Notes: generated from the sequence alone by a model not told the origin. A stretch of DNA of 64,000 bases from Rhizobium aethiopicum (GCF_014197535.1 NZ_JACIFV010000001.1:124001-188000), one strand, 5' to 3'. Positions 1 through 8,776 are shown, counted from the first letter of the stretch. Program-made: numbers and translations.

Positions 1-982
1 GATAAGCGCCGTCGAGGCATTCCAGCAGCCCGGCCACGACTTCAATGCTGTACTGGGCGTTCGATCCGGCGAATTTAGTTCTATCGCCGATGGAATCGAA
101 TTCGTCGAGCAGGAGTACGGTAGGCGCCCGAGCGGCGGCGAGCTGGAAGCATTCACGCATGGCTTTTAGAAGATCGCCCAGATGACCAGCGGCCTGCCAC
201 TGTGCGAGCGACGATGCGATGAAGGCGCAGCCGGCGCTTCTTGCAAGTGACCGAGCGAAAAGAGTCTTCCCGACACCCGGCGGACCACTCAAGAGCGACG
301 CGGAATCCACATCCTCCCAGGTAAGGCTTCCACTTTTCCAGGCAGCGAGTTCAGATACCACGACGCGCGCCCATTCGCCCGCATCGCCGAAACCGGCCAG
401 GCTTTCGACGGGCGGCACCTTGGTGTCGAGGGTGCTGTCGTGAGCGGCTTTCAGCCGTCGTAGAACATCGGCGTGGTCGCGGCCAGGACGTAGCGCGGCC
501 AGGACGTCCGCGACAGGATAGTTGAGCATGGCTTCGGCGGCCTCATGCCCGAGTTCCAAGTCATGAACGGCGCGGACAGCCTCGACCAGGACTTCGACGT
601 CGATCGGATGCATCTGCTCGATCGTGTCGGCTGCGGCGATCAGGAAAGCAGGCAAGCCCTCCAGACGGTCCAGGAGGATCACCAGCCTCTCGCACGCCCG
701 AAGGGAAACCTTCACGTCCGTGTAGTCGACGCGTCCCCTCAGGCTTACGGAGTTCGTCCCAAGCCCGACGTCGGCCAGAGCGTCGTCCTCTTTTATCAAA
801 GCTAGGGCTGCGCGATTGAAATCCTTCCTGAGATCCTCGGGCACCGCAAGCACAAGCGTGAAGGGTTCGCCGGCGTACACCGCTGGGTGCCGCAAGAGGG
901 ATCGGCGAAGAGCAGACCGGCACGCGGCCAGTGTGAGACGGGTGGTGGTGTATTTGAAGAGTGTGTCCGCGCGATCTGACAT
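1..982 (-). CDS. AAA+ family ATPase, 3' end cut by window
   Basis: About 327 residues are visible, running off the left edge. The N-terminal ~200 residues are unrecognised. A Walker A motif GPPGVGKT lies near residue 231 and a Walker B/second-region motif LLLDEFDSIGDR near residue 285, the pattern of classical FtsH/proteasome-type AAA domains that remodel proteins. The start codon ATG is 3 bases after the stop of the TnsA-like gene upstream, so the two are one transcription unit and probably act together. Whether it drives proteolysis, DNA remodelling or something else cannot be read from this part. The AAA call is firm; the role is unknown. Confidence 0.8.
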   Translation of the reverse strand, partial: MSDRADTLFKYTTTRLTLAACRSALRRSLLRHPAVYAGEPFTLVLAVPEDLRKDFNRAALALIKEDDALADVGLGTNSVSLRGRVDYTDVKVSLRACERLVILLDRLEGLPAFLIAAADTIEQMHPIDVEVLVEAVRAVHDLELGHEAAEAMLNYPVADVLAALRPGRDHADVLRRLKAAHDSTLDTKVPPVESLAGFGDAGEWARVVVSELAAWKSGSLTWEDVDSASLLSGPPGVGKTLFARSLARSAGCAFIASSLAQWQAAGHLGDLLKAMRECFQLAAARAPTVLLLDEFDSIGDRTKFAGSNAQYSIEVVAGLLECLDGAY

Positions 983-985
983 GAT

Positions 986-1609
986 CTATATCCCGAAAAC
1001 TCGGACCGGCGTGTGCGGAGCAATAAGCTCTGCATCCAGATCGACGGTCACAACCCGGTTGAGAATGAGGGATGAGAGTCCGGCGATCGGGCTCACCTCC
1101 CGGAAAATGGACAGGCATTCGGCGACGGTCGCCGAGCCCTCGTGCTCGAGAGCTGCCAGAAGACGTATCCGGTCGCCCAGCGGTGTTTGGTAGGCTGCGT
1201 ACCTGAGGAGATCTCGAGCGTTTTGTAGCCGGTAGCCGACTCGGATATCGGTGGCTTTCACAAAACGGTGCCATAGCTTGCGGCACGCTGCTGCCTCGGT
1301 GACTTCCGGATCGCCGACGTCCTCCACCGCGTGAAGATAAAGCTCCTTGCCGTTCGGGTAGGTGACCATGAAGTCTGGCGGCGGTCCCTGCCACTCGATT
1401 TCGTCGAGCGCAGCATCCATGCCGTGGGGCCTGCAGCACCATGCGACGACGTCGTCGTCGACATCCAGGATACAACCCAGATCACGAGCGAGCTGGCATC
1501 GGAAGAAAGGCGGATTGGAGCATCGCACCGTGCCGAACGGCTTAAAGCGTTCACTCGCTAAGCACACGGCACCTCGGGTCGCACGACCCTTTGCGTTGTA
1601 AGGATTCAT
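986..1609 (-). CDS. Degenerate TnsA-like (PD-D/EXK fold) protein
   Basis: This 207-residue protein has the layout of TnsA endonucleases: a core with DVDDDVVAWCCRP, then PPDFMVTYPNGKELYL, then a helical C-terminal part. The family's catalytic residues are mostly gone. The FESxxERD helix reads FRCQLARD, the Asp of the PDF motif remains (about residue 79), and the EVK strand reads HAV. It is therefore probably not an active nuclease. I chose the ATG at 1609 because GGAGA precedes it; upstream TTG codons also keep the frame open. It is coupled to the AAA ATPase. A second TnsA-like protein occurs at 24.06 kb. It may be a structural or DNA-binding partner of the ATPase. Confidence 0.6.
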   Translation of the reverse strand: MNPYNAKGRATRGAVCLASERFKPFGTVRCSNPPFFRCQLARDLGCILDVDDDVVAWCCRPHGMDAALDEIEWQGPPPDFMVTYPNGKELYLHAVEDVGDPEVTEAAACRKLWHRFVKATDIRVGYRLQNARDLLRYAAYQTPLGDRIRLLAALEHEGSATVAECLSIFREVSPIAGLSSLILNRVVTVDLDAELIAPHTPVRVFGI

Positions 1610-1996
1610 CGTCGGTCTCCGCAACAATACCAAGGGATCCGCCGCGAGTGCGGCAGGTCGGTCAGCGTTGTTGCGGTTGTCGACGGTTCTTGAACATGAG
1701 AGAACAGATACAGAACGCTCAGGCGGGCGTCAAGGCGCCCGAGAATAAATTGTTTCATGGCAACAAGAAGTCATGCGCCAATCTGGTTGGCCTGTCCGGT
1801 GGTGATTAGTCCGCCGCCCAGTTCCAAGCCTTCCCAATCTGGATCGCCGCCCGGTGTCGCCGATAGATCGTACAATCTTACGGATAGGTGACATTTTATC
1901 CATTGGTTTTCCCAAGCCTCAAGAACTGTGCCGTAATGCAACAAATAACGAGGCAGGCCGTCCTGCATCACAGACGCCAAACGCAGGAAAGCCTTG
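1610..1996. other. Divergent intergenic region
   Basis: About 390 bases separate the divergent TnsA-like/AAA unit and the methyltransferase. It must hold both promoters. I see no supported gene and no clear long dyad. Confidence 0.4.
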
Positions 1997-4009
1997 ATGA
2001 AGCGGTCGCGCACGCCAGAAGAACTTTTGAAACATGAAGCAGTGGCGAAGGCACGAAAGTCGATCCGCCTACTGCAGGGACAGATCGCGGACCGACTGCT
2101 TAAAATCACGGCGGAGGTGGAAGCACTGCATGAGCACCTAACTGCCAAGGAAACTACACAGTTCCTCCACGCCGCCTGTGAACTTGACCTGACAGATGCG
2201 TCCGCGTTCGTGAAGGCCTCCGTCAGCTTGAAAGGTTGTCATGGACTCCTCCGGGAGAAGCGGATCGGTTTCGCCCAGCTACGGTCACTCGCTACCGCCG
2301 ACAATGAGACGCGTCGCGAATCCTTGTTGCGGATGGAGGCCGGAGCCTCCGTTGGCACGAAGGACGTAGCCGCGATCCGGGCCCACTTCAAGCGGCAGAA
2401 GTTGACGTTCTGGGACCTGCAGGCGAGGACGGCAATGCGCAGGACGATAGCCGCCGCAAGGCGCCGTATGGCCGTATCGGTCAAGCTGGTTGACAAGCGT
2501 GTAGGCGAAGTCATGACCAAGGTCGATCTTCTCCAGTCGCGACTATCCCCAGAAGTTCGGACGCAATACCTAGCGAGCGTGCAAGAGATCGCGTCGGAGG
2601 TGTTGCCGCGTTTCGAAGAGGTCTGGGGTCCCCAGCCTGCTTCGCTCAAGGAAGCTTTGTCTCTTCCTAACGGTAGTGAAGGACGCGGCGTCGCCCTCGC
2701 CTATGCTGCGCTAAGGAGGGTGGCTGATGGCCAGCTCGGCGGCGAGTATGGATACGCTCTCGACAACACTTCGCAATGCCGCAAGGTGCAGACTAACCTG
2801 ATCGACTGCCTTCAGAGCGTCACCAGCGCGAAGCCACCGCTCGAGTTTGATGCGCCTGCCGTAAGAAAGCCGCTTGCCGCCCTGCCTCGGCCTCATCTGA
2901 CTGTAGTCGAGCTGTGCGCTGGCGCAGGAGGCTTCTCTATCGGCCTGGAAAGGGCTGGCTATCATCCGATAGCGCTCGTGGAGTTCGACAAGGATGCCGC
3001 CGCGACCCTTCGTCAGAACCGGCCGTTCTGGCCTGTGGTGGAAGCGGACATGCGAACCGTCGACTTTTCGCAGTACCGTTCGCCGAACGTCGACTTGCTG
3101 GTCGGAGGTCTGCCGTGCCAGCCCTACTCCATCGAGGGACTGGGGCTCGGCAAGGACGATCCACGCGATCTCCTGCCGGAGGGTGCGCGGGCTGTCGACG
3201 AGATCAGGCCGGCCGCCTTCGTCTTCGAGAACGTCGCCGGCCTCTTACACGCGCGACATGCGGATCACCTGGGCGCCTTCATGAAGAAGCTCAGGAAGTC
3301 CGGATATGCCATTCAGATCATTCGCATGGAGGCGGAGGATTACGGCGTGCCCCAGGAACGCACCCGAATCTTGATCGTTGGCATGAGGATGGCTGCGATG
3401 GGCGCATTTCGCAGCCCGCCCAAGTTTCCCGAGTGGCGGGCAAACATGGGCGACGCCCTTGCCGACCTTATGGCCGAAAACGGCTGGCTAGGTGCTGCCG
3501 CGTGGGCGGAGGCGCTGCGAACGCAGGTCGTCCGGAGAAACGGTGCTGACCTGCGTGGGGCGCTGGCCTCTACAGTGGTCGGACGCAAGGGCGGTTCGCG
3601 CGAGAAGGAAACGGCCCGTTGGGCTGCAAAGGGCATCGACATCCGCAACGTGGCCGACAGTGCGCCCACGCAGCAGCAGGCCGAACGTGCAGGACCAGCG
3701 TTCCGCCCTTCCCTGACGCTGAGGATGCGCGCCCGTCTCCAGGCCTTCCCCGACTACTGGTCGTTCGTTGGCGGCAAGGATTCGGCGGCGCGTCAGATCG
3801 GCAACGCGGTACCGCCTCCGGTCGGAATGGCTATCGGCCTGGCGGTCCGATCTGCGCTGAGGGGAACCATTTTCGACTACGGAGCATTGATGCGGCCCGG
3901 CGCCGTCCACCAGCCGGAGGAAAGCGCTCGTCAACTGACTTGGGCTCCATCGATCGCGGCGGACTTCGTCGTCGAGGAATTTTCGTCAGCCCTTCCCGAG
4001 GTGAGCTAG
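1997..4009 (+). CDS. DNA (cytosine-5-)-methyltransferase with long N-terminal extension
   Basis: It transfers a methyl group from SAM to C5 of cytosine in DNA. In 670 residues, the conserved motifs sit in the C-terminal half in canonical order: motif I VELCAGAGGFS (about residue 304), motif IV PCQPYS with the catalytic Cys (about 373), motif VI ENV (about 411), motif VIII QERTRILIVG, then RQIGNAVPPPVG (motif X). The first ~300 residues are helical, basic and unassigned; one stretch (REKRIGFAQLRSLA) loosely recalls ParB-like helix-turn-helix regions. The usual length is 350-450, so the extension is unusual. AGGAAAG precedes the ATG; an in-frame TTG lies 3 bases earlier. No recognisable cognate restriction enzyme is adjacent. 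It is either orphan or partner of the divergent genes. Confidence 0.88.
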   Translation: MKRSRTPEELLKHEAVAKARKSIRLLQGQIADRLLKITAEVEALHEHLTAKETTQFLHAACELDLTDASAFVKASVSLKGCHGLLREKRIGFAQLRSLATADNETRRESLLRMEAGASVGTKDVAAIRAHFKRQKLTFWDLQARTAMRRTIAAARRRMAVSVKLVDKRVGEVMTKVDLLQSRLSPEVRTQYLASVQEIASEVLPRFEEVWGPQPASLKEALSLPNGSEGRGVALAYAALRRVADGQLGGEYGYALDNTSQCRKVQTNLIDCLQSVTSAKPPLEFDAPAVRKPLAALPRPHLTVVELCAGAGGFSIGLERAGYHPIALVEFDKDAAATLRQNRPFWPVVEADMRTVDFSQYRSPNVDLLVGGLPCQPYSIEGLGLGKDDPRDLLPEGARAVDEIRPAAFVFENVAGLLHARHADHLGAFMKKLRKSGYAIQIIRMEAEDYGVPQERTRILIVGMRMAAMGAFRSPPKFPEWRANMGDALADLMAENGWLGAAAWAEALRTQVVRRNGADLRGALASTVVGRKGGSREKETARWAAKGIDIRNVADSAPTQQQAERAGPAFRPSLTLRMRARLQAFPDYWSFVGGKDSAARQIGNAVPPPVGMAIGLAVRSALRGTIFDYGALMRPGAVHQPEESARQLTWAPSIAADFVVEEFSSALPEVS

Positions 4010-4018
4010 CGGCTCGTC

Positions 4019-4801
4019 TTAGCCGGCTTTCTCCTGCAGTTCGATCCAGACGGGAGCATGATCGCTGCTGTGGTCCCAGCCGCGCACGTGCTTATCGACC
4101 TCCGCCCTCGCCAGACGGGACGCGGCCTCTGAACTTAGGAGGAAGTGGTCAATGCGGAGTCCGGCGTCGCGGGCGTAGGCGTTTCGGAAGTAATCCCAGA
4201 AGGTGTAGATGCGTTCGTCTGGATGCAGATGCCGGAGTGCATCCGTCCAGCCTTGATCGACGAGCTTCTTATATGCTTCCCGCACTTCGACGCGAAAGAG
4301 CGCGTCGTTCGTCCAGCGCTCCGGCTTGTAGACGTCGAGTTCGGTCGGCATGACGTTGTAATCGCCTGCCAGAACGACGGACACCTCAAGCTCAAGCAGT
4401 TCGGCAGCGTAGTTGTGCAGCCGGTTGAACCATCGAAGCTTGTAGTCGAACTTCGGCCCCGGATACGGGTTGCCGTTCGGAAGATAGAGGCCGCCGATTA
4501 TGATGCCGTCTACGATGGCCTCGATGTAGCGGCTGTGCTCGTCCTCCGGCTCGCCCGGCAGGCCCTTCCTTGTAAGATGTGGCTGCTGCCCCTTCGCAAG
4601 GATTGCAACGCCGTTCCAGGATTTCTGACCCAGCCAAACTGCGCCGTAGCCGGCGGCCTCGATTGTTTCTATGGGAAACTTCTCCTGCGGCGCCTTGAGC
4701 TCCTGCAGGCAGACGACGTCCGGCGCGGTCTCCCCGATCCACCGAAGTAGGACTTCGAGACGGCCGTTGACGCCGTTTACGTTGTAGGTGGCGATCCTCA
4801 C
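4019..4801 (-). CDS. xthA: Exodeoxyribonuclease III (copy 1)
   Basis: An AP endonuclease/3'-5' exonuclease of base-excision repair, 260 residues, the family's usual length. It shows TYNVNG at the N-terminus, the metal-binding LQELK, WNGVAIL, GDYNVMPTELD, RIDHFLLSS and the C-terminal SDHAPVW with the catalytic Asp-His. It is convergent with the methyltransferase and leaves only 3 bases before the DUF3606 gene, so it is probably transcribed with it. A close paralogue lies at 54875-55666; this copy is in the accessory region and is likely acquired rather than the housekeeping one. Confidence 0.93.
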   Translation of the reverse strand: MRIATYNVNGVNGRLEVLLRWIGETAPDVVCLQELKAPQEKFPIETIEAAGYGAVWLGQKSWNGVAILAKGQQPHLTRKGLPGEPEDEHSRYIEAIVDGIIIGGLYLPNGNPYPGPKFDYKLRWFNRLHNYAAELLELEVSVVLAGDYNVMPTELDVYKPERWTNDALFRVEVREAYKKLVDQGWTDALRHLHPDERIYTFWDYFRNAYARDAGLRIDHFLLSSEAASRLARAEVDKHVRGWDHSSDHAPVWIELQEKAG

Positions 4802-4804
4802 TTT

Positions 4805-4981
4805 TTAGTGACGACCGATCTCGGCCTCAACCTTCTTGCGGCTGCTGCCAGCCGATTTGACGGCCTTCTTGACCGTATCCTTCGAGACGTTCTCCTTCTT
4901 CGCCTCGTATGCGACTTCATGCTTCTGACCGGCGGCGACGCGCGCCCGGTCCTGATTTCGTCCACGTGATGTAGTAGCCAT
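4805..4981 (-). CDS. DUF3606-type small protein
   Basis: A 58-residue, very basic and hydrophilic protein starting MATTSRGRNQD, with the motif EAKKENVSKDTVKKAVKSAG typical of DUF3606 proteins, small rhizobial proteins of unknown function. The stop is 3 bases before the exonuclease III start codon. I chose the first ATG giving this compact reading frame; a longer frame upstream has no family match. Confidence 0.6.
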   Translation of the reverse strand: MATTSRGRNQDRARVAAGQKHEVAYEAKKENVSKDTVKKAVKSAGSSRKKVEAEIGRH

Positions 4982-5288
4982 GATAGGAGTTTCTGGTTTC
5001 GACCATCTCAAAACGGGCGCCGCTTCAGGAAGTTCCGGCGAAGCAGGGCGAACGTTATGCCGTCGGCCCGGCAGGTCAGTGAGCCACAGCCGACGTCGGC
5101 GCGTTTGCGCGCGTCGCCCACCTGCCGACATAAGTGCCGATGAGCAGCGTTGAGACAATCCTCCAACGATCTCGCGCCGTCGTTGAAGAACTCGATGGCC
5201 GCCGAGCACAAGGTTTGCGATGCCTAGTCGTCGGGTTCGACCTCGTAATAGCGGTACCAAGCCCTGTACCGCTTCCGAACCATCGAGC

Positions 5289-5435
5289 GCGGGACTCCGC
5301 CAGCGCGGCCGCGTCATCGGCACTTGCGCCTTCGCCGACAATGACGAAATTCTCGATTTCAGAAAGACTGCGGCTCACCCCTTCTCGAAAAAGTGGGTGG
5401 TCGTCCACGATCGCGCTATCGTGGCGTCAAGGACC
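5289..5435 (-). pseudogene. 5' fragment of a NarL/LuxR-type response regulator
   Basis: The first 40 codons (VDDHPLFREGVSRSLSEIEN and on to GEGASADDAAALAESR) match the receiver start of the intact regulator at 52367-52990 nearly residue for residue. Matching stops abruptly near 5289, before the phosphoryl-acceptor Asp. At the 5' side a one-base change breaks the original start; the remnant of the start (TTG ACG CCA) is in another frame. About 300 bases between this and the DUF3606 gene contain no supported gene. This is decayed DNA. In the intact locus a regulator also precedes an exonuclease III gene. Confidence 0.75.
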
Positions 5436-5513
5436 AATTTCGGCGATCGCGCTGATTGCGCGCCTGGCTCGACAAAATGATTTTCTTACCTCGTGGTCCA
5501 TTCCTTTCCCCGT

Positions 5514-7754
5514 TCAACCGGCGCAACACGATAGCTTGGCGACGTCCTTGCCGAACGAGAGCGCCGCGAGCTTCAGTCCCTCGACGGTGGTGAGATATGG
5601 AAAGATCATACCGGCGATATCGTCGACGGTGAGACCTTGTCGGATCGCCAGAGCCGCCGTCTGGATGCTGTCGGCCCCTTCCGGCGCGAGAACATGCGCG
5701 CCGAGCAGGCGGCCGTTGCCGGCGTCGGCCACGAGCTTGATCAGCCCGCGGGTGTCGCGGGCGGCGAGTGCGCGCGGCACCTGGTCGAGACCGATCGTCG
5801 AAACAAGAACCGCGTGTCCAGCGGTGCGAGCGTCCGCCTCGGTGAGGCCGACGCTCGCAACCTGCGGATCGGTGAACACGATGGCAGGCATCGCGCTGTT
5901 GTCGTAGCGCAGGCTGTCGCCGTTGAGGGCGTTCTTGGCCGCCAGTTTGGCACCATATGCCGCCATGTAGACGAACTGGTCGCGGCCGGTGACGTCGCCG
6001 GCGGCATAGACGCCGGCCCTGGTGGTGCGCATACGGTCGTCGACCACGATGCCGCCCTTCGCCGAGACCGTGATCCCGTGCTCGGCCAGCCCAAGGCCTT
6101 CGATGTTGGGCGTGCGCCCCGTGGTGATCAGCACCCGATCGGCGTCGATCGTGGCATCCTGGCCGTCGCGCGTGACCGTCAGCGAGACGCCGCTCCCGGT
6201 CTTGCGGATTGCGCGATAGGCGATGCCGGAGACCACTGTGATGCCTTCGTCCTCGAAATATCCCGTGAGCGCCGCGCCGATCTCGGGCTCGGCCTCGGGA
6301 AGGAGACGCGACCGGCAGACGAGCGTCACATCGACGCCGGCGCGGACGAACATCTGTGCGAGTTCCGCGCCGATATAGCCGCCGCCGATCACAAGCAGCG
6401 AGCGCGGCAGCTCCTCGAGGTCGAGCGCCGTCGTGCTGGTGAGATACGGAATGGTCTCGATGCCAGGAATGGCGGGAACTGCAGCCCGTGCGCCGGTCGC
6501 GATGATGATCTTGCCGGCGGCGATACGCGCGCCGTCTACTTCGACGCCGCCGTCGACGAGGCGCGCCTGTCCGTCGCGATACCCAATGCCGTCGTAGGCA
6601 GGGAGCAGATCGACGTACTTGGCCTGGCGCAACTCGGAAACGAGCGTGTCCTTCTGACGAACGGTTTTGCGCCAGTCCGTCAGTTCGGCTTCGGCAGCAA
6701 TGCCGGCAAAACGGGCCGCCACGCGAGCGTTGTGCAGCGTCTCGGCGGCGCGGATCAGGGTCTTCGACGGCACGCAGCCGACATTGACGCAGGTGCCGCC
6801 GATGGTGCCGCTGCCGATGAGCGCGACCTGGGCGCCCTGATCGGCGGCCGTGATCGAGGCCGAGAAGCCGGCGGAGCCGGCGCCGATGACGATGAGATCG
6901 TAAACGTCTCCATTGCGACCGCTTGTGCGGAAGGGGCGGTTCCCGACCGCTGGGCTCTTCGGTGGGCGATCAAGGCCAGCAAGGCTCGGCCCGAACAGCG
7001 CGCGGCCGGCCTCCAGTCCTTCCTCGATCGACAGCCGGAAACCAGGCTCGTCGGCGGAACGGTCGTCGCGCCAGGCCAAAAGATGGTCGTCCGAGCAGAA
7101 GAAGGCGGTCGTCGCGCAGAGCGAGCTGGCGGCGCAGCCGCCTTCGTAGCGGACGCTTTGCCACATGACGGACGACTGCGGCTCGACGTCGTCGAGTGCC
7201 CGCCCTCGCCCTCGCGTGGTGATCCGGATCGGCGCGCCGCAATGGCGGCACTGCGAGGCGATCGCAATATCGCGATCGGTCATGGCACCGATTCCGAGCG
7301 CGTCGACCGCGCACATTGCGTTCAACGTGCGTCCGTCCAGCACGACCCGATGGTCGGTGTTATGATCGCTGAAGGGATAGGCTCCGACGATCCGCTCGCC
7401 GTCGAGAACAACCAGGTCGCGCCGGCGAAGCTCCTCAAGCAGCGGCTGGACATCCGTCTCGCTTAAACCTGTACGTTCCGCAAGCGCGGCAGTGACCGGA
7501 GCTCGCCCGTCTTCCGCGTAAAGCTGGAGCAGCGCAACACGAATGCGATCGGTGGCGGGGTCGTAGCCGCTCCACCTGTTGAGCACATGGTCCGAGCCGA
7601 CCATCGCCTGCAAGGCGCTTCGGACTGTCGGCGACGTGACGACCGACCAGTCGGGAAACGTCACGCCAGGCCGAACGGCGTAGTTTGGCGGCGTCGCGGA
7701 TGTGGACGTTGCAACCTCGGCCTGAGGCGATGGAGATGCACAGCAATCGTTCAT
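5514..7754 (-). CDS. merA: Organomercurial lyase-mercuric reductase fusion (MerB-MerA)
   Basis: In one cytoplasmic 746-residue chain, residues 1-260 resemble alkylmercury lyase: a helical winged-helix-like start, then CAVD (Cys148, Asp151) spaced like MerB Cys96/Asp99, and a third Cys near 213 in CATTAFF. Residues ~283-746 are NADPH-dependent mercuric reductase: FAD-binding VIGAGSAG, the redox disulphide GTCVNVGCVPSK (Cys322/Cys327), an NAD-binding GGGYIGAELA, and the C-terminal vicinal pair SCCAG. The N-terminal HMA domain of many MerA proteins is replaced by the lyase. The fusion could cleave C-Hg bonds and hand Hg(II) directly to reduction to Hg(0). Its ATG overlaps the merF stop, and it is the last gene of the operon. 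Confidence 0.9.
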   Translation of the reverse strand: MNDCCASPSPQAEVATSTSATPPNYAVRPGVTFPDWSVVTSPTVRSALQAMVGSDHVLNRWSGYDPATDRIRVALLQLYAEDGRAPVTAALAERTGLSETDVQPLLEELRRRDLVVLDGERIVGAYPFSDHNTDHRVVLDGRTLNAMCAVDALGIGAMTDRDIAIASQCRHCGAPIRITTRGRGRALDDVEPQSSVMWQSVRYEGGCAASSLCATTAFFCSDDHLLAWRDDRSADEPGFRLSIEEGLEAGRALFGPSLAGLDRPPKSPAVGNRPFRTSGRNGDVYDLIVIGAGSAGFSASITAADQGAQVALIGSGTIGGTCVNVGCVPSKTLIRAAETLHNARVAARFAGIAAEAELTDWRKTVRQKDTLVSELRQAKYVDLLPAYDGIGYRDGQARLVDGGVEVDGARIAAGKIIIATGARAAVPAIPGIETIPYLTSTTALDLEELPRSLLVIGGGYIGAELAQMFVRAGVDVTLVCRSRLLPEAEPEIGAALTGYFEDEGITVVSGIAYRAIRKTGSGVSLTVTRDGQDATIDADRVLITTGRTPNIEGLGLAEHGITVSAKGGIVVDDRMRTTRAGVYAAGDVTGRDQFVYMAAYGAKLAAKNALNGDSLRYDNSAMPAIVFTDPQVASVGLTEADARTAGHAVLVSTIGLDQVPRALAARDTRGLIKLVADAGNGRLLGAHVLAPEGADSIQTAALAIRQGLTVDDIAGMIFPYLTTVEGLKLAALSFGKDVAKLSCCAG

Positions 7755-7999
7755 GACTTCACGGCTTCCTTCCGAATCGTCGCTTCACGGGCGGTGGATC
7801 TTGCCCAGTGATGATACCGGCTCCACGAGACAAGACCGATGCCCGCGATCATCAGCGGAAGCACGACCGGAGCTGCACCCACCAGCCATACGCCAAGGCC
7901 GGCCAAAGGCAGGTTCAGGGCGACAAGTGGTGAAACGCAGCAGATCGCGGCGAGGACCGCGCCGATCGCGGCTGCACGGAATGAAGCGGAGCCAGTCAT
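7751..7999 (-). CDS. merF: MerF-like mercuric ion transporter
   Basis: An inner-membrane protein of 82 residues, the family's usual size, with two membrane helices. The first helix carries the vicinal pair AAICCVSP (Cys20/21) that accepts Hg(II). The second C-terminal Cys pair of classical MerF is absent; the tail is basic and cysteine-free. I chose the ATG at 7999 (MTGSASF), one base after the merP stop, over an upstream in-frame start. It overlaps merBA by 4 bases. MerF carries Hg(II) into the cytoplasm for the reductase. Confidence 0.78.
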   Translation of the reverse strand: MTGSASFRAAAIGAVLAAICCVSPLVALNLPLAGLGVWLVGAAPVVLPLMIAGIGLVSWSRYHHWARSTAREATIRKEAVKS

Positions 8000-8000
8000 T

Positions 8001-8291
8001 CTAGCTGCCCAGCCGCGGATGGGCAGGATAACCGGCATTCATGCTGGCGGATGCGATGGCGTCGGTGTTCGTCATCGCGTCGTCGAAGGTCACGGCCGCG
8101 GTCTTCGCCTCGAAGGAGACGGTCACCTTCGCGACGCCGGGGATCGCCGCCATCGTGCTCTTCACGATGTAGGGACACGAGGCGCAGGTCATGTTGTCGA
8201 TCGCAAAGGTCACAGTGCGTTCGGCGGCGAAAGCGGCTGGAGCGGTCATCACGGACGCGATCAAGGCGAGAGCACTCAAACTCTTCCTCAT
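8001..8291 (-). CDS. merP: Periplasmic mercury-binding protein MerP
   Basis: A 96-residue protein. A signal peptide (to about AFAAE, residue 23) is followed by an HMA ferredoxin-like domain with the metal-binding motif MTCASC. It scavenges Hg(II) in the periplasm and passes it to MerT/MerF. It sits between merT and merF in the operon. Confidence 0.92.
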   Translation of the reverse strand: MRKSLSALALIASVMTAPAAFAAERTVTFAIDNMTCASCPYIVKSTMAAIPGVAKVTVSFEAKTAAVTFDDAMTNTDAIASASMNAGYPAHPRLGS

Positions 8292-8309
8292 GGGGATCTC
8301 CTCTTGGTG

Positions 8310-8735
8310 TCAGGCGGAAAGCAGCAGCGGGGCGACATAGTCGAAGGCGAAGGCAGCGAGGACGAGAACCGTGGCGAACCAGAGCGCGATCTGGACCAGG
8401 CGGCTGGGAACCGGGCGCGTGCAGGCGGCGCCATCGGCGCAGGCCTGCCTAGGCTTCCAATAGACAAGGTAGAAGCCATAGCCGAGCACGCCCGCCGTTC
8501 CGGCGACGAACAGCGGCTTGTACGGCGCAAGCGCCGTCAGATTGCCGATCCAGGCGCCGCCGATGCCGAGGCTGAACAGGACGAGCGGAATGATGCAGCA
8601 GGACGAGGCGGCGATAGCGCCGAGTATGCCGCCGGCGGCGACCAGGCGCTGTCGCCCGGCCTCGCTTCGCTCTGGCGTCGTCAGGTTTGCCGCAGTCGGT
8701 GCAACGTCTGCTGGTCCGTGTCGCGATGCATTCAT
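8310..8735 (-). CDS. merT: Mercuric transport protein MerT
   Basis: An inner-membrane transporter, 141 residues, with three hydrophobic segments. The first (about residues 32-56) contains the Hg-accepting pair SSCC, and a second Cys pair is in the loop ACADGAACTRP. The N-terminal ~28 residues are hydrophilic and slightly longer than in classical MerT. It is the first gene of the mer operon, directly behind the MerR-type promoter at 8777-8807. Confidence 0.9.
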   Translation of the reverse strand: MNASRHGPADVAPTAANLTTPERSEAGRQRLVAAGGILGAIAASSCCIIPLVLFSLGIGGAWIGNLTALAPYKPLFVAGTAGVLGYGFYLVYWKPRQACADGAACTRPVPSRLVQIALWFATVLVLAAFAFDYVAPLLLSA

Positions 8736-8776
8736 GTCCGACCTCGCTCTTCTTGTCGAAAACCTATCCAGGGGCT

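Noticed and set aside
561-1475. A 304-codon leftward frame across the TnsA-like and AAA genes
   Set aside because: Arg/Ser/Gly-rich without domains; the two other frames carry clear TnsA-like and AAA motifs.
5008-5211. A 67-codon leftward frame between the regulator fragment and DUF3606
   Set aside because: Some codon bias but no family match and no convincing start; probably decayed DNA.
5637-7466. A 609-codon open frame antisense to merBA
   Set aside because: It has no family pattern and no start signal. High-GC antisense of a real gene gives long empty frames; merBA explains the region. The same applies to frames at 41020-42276, 58144-59925 and 60592-61851.
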